From: Deinococcus sonorensis KR-87
GTDB lineage: Bacteria > Deinococcota > Deinococci > Deinococcales > Deinococcaceae
Assembly (NCBI RefSeq): GCF_040256395.1
Contig: NZ_CP158300.1
Location: 186,001 to 250,000 of the forward strand
Reading direction: 5' to 3'
Length of the DNA stretch: 64,000 nt
In this document: positions 60,614 through 64,000 of the stretch, one piece after another
Layout: each line of letters opens with the position of its first letter
How positions within the stretch are numbered: the first letter of the stretch is position 1
Notes under the pieces: model-generated
The model's input: the letters and a program-made list of their open reading frames with translations, nothing else
The model's database searches: none
Told to the model about the DNA's origin: nothing
Translations under genes and position numbers: made by a program

Positions 60614-61764
60614 GCAGCCTGTGGATCACGAACGTCCGGATCGCTGCCGAGGCGGGCCTGATCAAGCAGGGCGCGGTGCAGGTCGTGGACGGCCGGATCG
60701 CGGCCATCCGGGAGGGTGCGCCGCCGGGCGGTGAACAGCTGGACGGCGCGGGTCAGCTGCTGATTCCCGGCATGCTGGACGTGCACATCCACGGTGCGCA
60801 CGGCCACGACATGATGGACGGCACGGCCACGAGCATCGAGGTGGTGTCGCGCGCCTGCGCGGAGAGCGGCTGCACCGCGTTCCTGGCCACCTCGGTCAGC
60901 TCCACGATGCCGGACCTGCTGGGCATGGTGGACCGGGTGCGCGAGGTGCAGGGCCACGAGCCGGGCGCCGTGATCGCCGGCATCCACGCCGAGGGACCGT
61001 ACCTGAACGTCCGGCGCAAGGGCATGCAGAACGAGCGCTTCCTGCGCCACCCGGACCTGAGCGAGATGCGGCAGGTGCTGGACCACGCCGGCCCGCTGCT
61101 CCGGATGGTCACGCTGGCCCCGGAACTGCCGGGGGGACTGGAGCTGACCCGGTTCCTGGTGGAGCGGGGCGTGATCGTGGCCGTGGCGCACTCGGACGCG
61201 ACCTACGAGCAGGCGCTGGCGGCCTTCGAGGCGGGCGCGTCGCATCTGACGCACTGTTTCAACGGCATGCGCCCGATCCATCACCGCGATCCGGGCCTGA
61301 TCGTGGCGGCCTTCGAGCAGCCGCAGGTCAGCCTGCAGGCGATCGTGGACCACGTGCACCTGCACCCGGCCATCGTGCGGCTGATGCACCGCATCAAGGG
61401 ACCGGACGGCGTGGTGCTGATCACCGACGCGCTGCAGGCGATGGGGCTGGGGGATGGCCAGTACACCTTCGGAGGTCACCGGGTGACGGTTCAGGACGGG
61501 GTGGCGCGCCTCTCGGACGGCACGCTGGCGTCCAGCACCGTCACCATGAACGAGGCCCTGCGCAACACCGTCGAGCTGGGCGTGCCGCTGATGGACGCCG
61601 TCCGCATGGCGGCCACCACGCCGGCCACCCTGCTGGACCTGCCGCACAAGGGGCGCATTGCGGTGGGGGCCGACGCCGATCTGGTGCTGCTCGATCCGGC
61701 ATTTCAGGTGCAGTGGACCATGATTGGCGGCCGAACCGTGTACAGCCGGTCGGAAGCCTCCTGA
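60610..61764 (+). CDS. nagA: N-acetylglucosamine-6-phosphate deacetylase
   Basis: A 384-residue amidohydrolase of the NagA family that removes acetate from GlcNAc-6-phosphate. Metal and substrate residues appear in order: MLDVHIHGAHGHDMMD, HAEGPYLN, AVAHSDATYEQA, THCFNGMRPIHHR and VLITDALQAMG. The start is GTG 60610 with a GTGA overlap to the GH38 stop. NagB is not in the window, so glucosamine-6-phosphate would be handled elsewhere. Confidence 0.92.
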   Translation: MSSLWITNVRIAAEAGLIKQGAVQVVDGRIAAIREGAPPGGEQLDGAGQLLIPGMLDVHIHGAHGHDMMDGTATSIEVVSRACAESGCTAFLATSVSSTMPDLLGMVDRVREVQGHEPGAVIAGIHAEGPYLNVRRKGMQNERFLRHPDLSEMRQVLDHAGPLLRMVTLAPELPGGLELTRFLVERGVIVAVAHSDATYEQALAAFEAGASHLTHCFNGMRPIHHRDPGLIVAAFEQPQVSLQAIVDHVHLHPAIVRLMHRIKGPDGVVLITDALQAMGLGDGQYTFGGHRVTVQDGVARLSDGTLASSTVTMNEALRNTVELGVPLMDAVRMAATTPATLLDLPHKGRIAVGADADLVLLDPAFQVQWTMIGGRTVYSRSEAS

Positions 61765-61817
61765 TCCAGAACATGATCGTTCGCTCAAGGAAAACGGTCT
61801 TGCCCGCCGCGCCGTCC

Positions 61818-61854
61818 TTGACGGCACCCTAGTTTCTTAATAGAATAAAAGAAA
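61818..61854 (+). promoter_or_regulatory. Promoter of the sugar-binding protein gene with operator-like repeat
   Basis: TTGACG (61818-61823) and TAGAAT (61841-61846) are 17 bases apart, a near-consensus promoter. TTTCTT (61833-61838) and AAGAAA (61849-61854) form an inverted repeat across the -10. It is loosely like the TTGCTTAAATAT boxes and may bind the same repressor. Confidence 0.7.
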
Positions 61855-61893
61855 TCACAATCGACCCGTTGTTTAGAACGCAGGAGGAAGTCT

Positions 61894-63159
<1,266 letters not shown>

Positions 63160-63192
63160 GCAGGACCGTCAACATCTGAACCGAGTTGCCTA

Positions 63193-63220
63193 TCGCGCCT
63201 GGATGAACGTCCAGGCGCGA
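63193..63220 (+). terminator. Hairpin after the sugar-binding protein gene
   Basis: TCGCGCCTGGA (63193-63203) pairs fully with TCCAGGCGCGA (63210-63220) around a 6-base loop, 34 bases past the stop. The T run is short and delayed (TTTT near 63235). Confidence 0.6.
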
Positions 63221-63472
63221 CGGCTGTCTGAAAAGTTTTGGCTTCCGCCGGTACCGGGGGACCAGCAAGACACCAGTGGAAAAAGGGCGTCCTGCTTCCG
63301 CGCTCACCATGCAGCCGAGTTGACCCGCCCCTCTACCCTCTCTGCCCAGTGTGTCAGCGCCTACAATTTACCCTGTCTCTCAATTCCTTATAAATATCTC
63401 GCCGGAACACACATGGTAGCTTGCCTGCAGTCGCTGTACAGCGTCATTCATAACGACTTATGGGGTGATGAG
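63221..63472 (+). promoter_or_regulatory. Leader of the amino-acid binding protein gene
   Basis: No gene is seen in this part of the 313-base gap. A weak promoter, TTTACC (63367-63372) with TATAAA (63389-63394), has a 16-base spacer. A perfect 12-base palindrome, CGCTGTACAGCG (63432-63443), lies between it and the start codon and could be an operator. Confidence 0.4.
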
Positions 63473-64000
63473 ATGGCTTATAAACATCGTGTTGTGCCCG
63501 GACTCCTGACGCTGCTGCTGGCCCTGCAGGGTGCGGTTCACGCAGAACTTGCGGATATCCAGAAGCGCGGCGAGATCCGCATCGTGATGTCGGGCGATTA
63601 CCCACCCTTCTCCCAGCCCGCGCTGAGCGGTGGCCTGGAAGGCTTCGATGCCGACGTGGCGCGCGAGATCGCCACCCGGCTGAAGGTCAAGCCGGTGCTG
63701 ATCAAGGCGGAGTTCTCGTCCATCGTCGCCGGGCTGCAGGCAGGCAACTTCGATCTGGCGGTGGCCTCTCAGAGCAAGACCCCGGAGCGCGCCAAGGCCG
63801 TGGACTTCCTGAGCCAGCCGTACTACTACGACGGCGCACAGCTGTTCGTGCCGCGCAACTCCACCGCCACCAGTCTGGCGGACCTGAAGGGCAAGCCGGT
63901 GGCCGTGGCGCTGGGGACCACCTTCGAGAAGTTCCTGCGTGCCCAGAACTACGCCAACATCGTGACCTTCCAGGGTGAGCCGGACGAGTACCTGGCGCTG
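63473..64000 (+). CDS. Amino-acid type ABC transporter substrate-binding protein, 3' end cut off
   Basis: The first 176 residues of a type 3 (polar amino acid) binding protein; the rest is outside the window. A signal peptide (VVPGLLTLLLALQGAVHA) covers residues 1-24. The mature part has LADIQKRGEIRIVMSGDYPPFS, GLEGFDADVAREIATRLKVKP, FDLAVASQSKTPERAKAVDF and LKGKPVAVALGTTFEKFL, all typical. GGGGTGAT precedes ATG 63473. The ligand, an amino acid or related compound, is unknown. Confidence 0.88.
   Translation, partial: MAYKHRVVPGLLTLLLALQGAVHAELADIQKRGEIRIVMSGDYPPFSQPALSGGLEGFDADVAREIATRLKVKPVLIKAEFSSIVAGLQAGNFDLAVASQSKTPERAKAVDFLSQPYYYDGAQLFVPRNSTATSLADLKGKPVAVALGTTFEKFLRAQNYANIVTFQGEPDEYLAL

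Overview
The window is about 64 kb of GC-rich DNA. The gene families and the promoter style point to Deinococcus or a close relative: several starts sit 5-7 bases after a TANNNT box (leaderless type) and operons are packed with 4-base ATGA/GTGA overlaps. The left end is a plasmid or megaplasmid replication and partition module: 12 direct repeats (iterons) at 694-1125, an AT-rich stretch, a RepA-type initiator, and a convergent parA plus small DNA-binding partner. The host assignment and the replicon type are inferences from sequence only.

Layout. 1-604: start of a secreted glycoside hydrolase that runs off the left edge. 694-3698: origin, rep and par. 3926-5137: zinc alcohol dehydrogenase flanked by clusters of TGTACA sites. 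5228-11706 (minus): L-rhamnose mutarotase, rhamnose ABC importer (ATPase, two permeases, binding protein) and an arabinose/fucose isomerase-like protein. 11873-20248 (plus): DeoR regulator, rhamnose isomerase, a fused aldolase-dehydrogenase, rhamnulokinase and LutABC. Together they form a complete route from L-rhamnose to DHAP and pyruvate. 20354-24898: small unknown protein, MFS sugar exporter, CE7 esterase and a flippase-like protein. 25262-31212 (plus): an ebo cluster (DHQ synthase-like, small helical protein, TatD-like hydrolase, EboE, UbiA-like prenyltransferase, phosphodiesterase-like), a system linked elsewhere to metabolite export.

32037-63159 is a large glycan-use region. A 12-gene minus-strand operon (48816 down to 32037) encodes a GH-D type glycosidase, a GH38 alpha-mannosidase, a racemase-family protein, a class II aldolase, a GH2 beta-mannosidase with an apparent frameshift, a DUF624 membrane protein, a tandem metallo-beta-lactamase protein, a GH84 hexosaminidase, a six-hairpin glycosidase, an OtnC-like aldolase, an OtnK-like kinase and a PfkB kinase. 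Divergent from it are a second GH38, a GH2 enzyme and a ROK repressor. Next come two sugar ABC permeases (minus) facing a ROK kinase, a SIS protein, a third GH38, NagA and the sugar-binding protein. None of the glycosidases in this region has a visible signal peptide and no transporter ATPase is present. The picture is import of short mannose/GlcNAc-containing oligosaccharides and their breakdown in the cytoplasm. An identical 12-base box, TTGCTTAAATAT, lies in both divergent promoter regions and is a candidate operator of the ROK repressor. The window ends inside an amino-acid type ABC binding protein.
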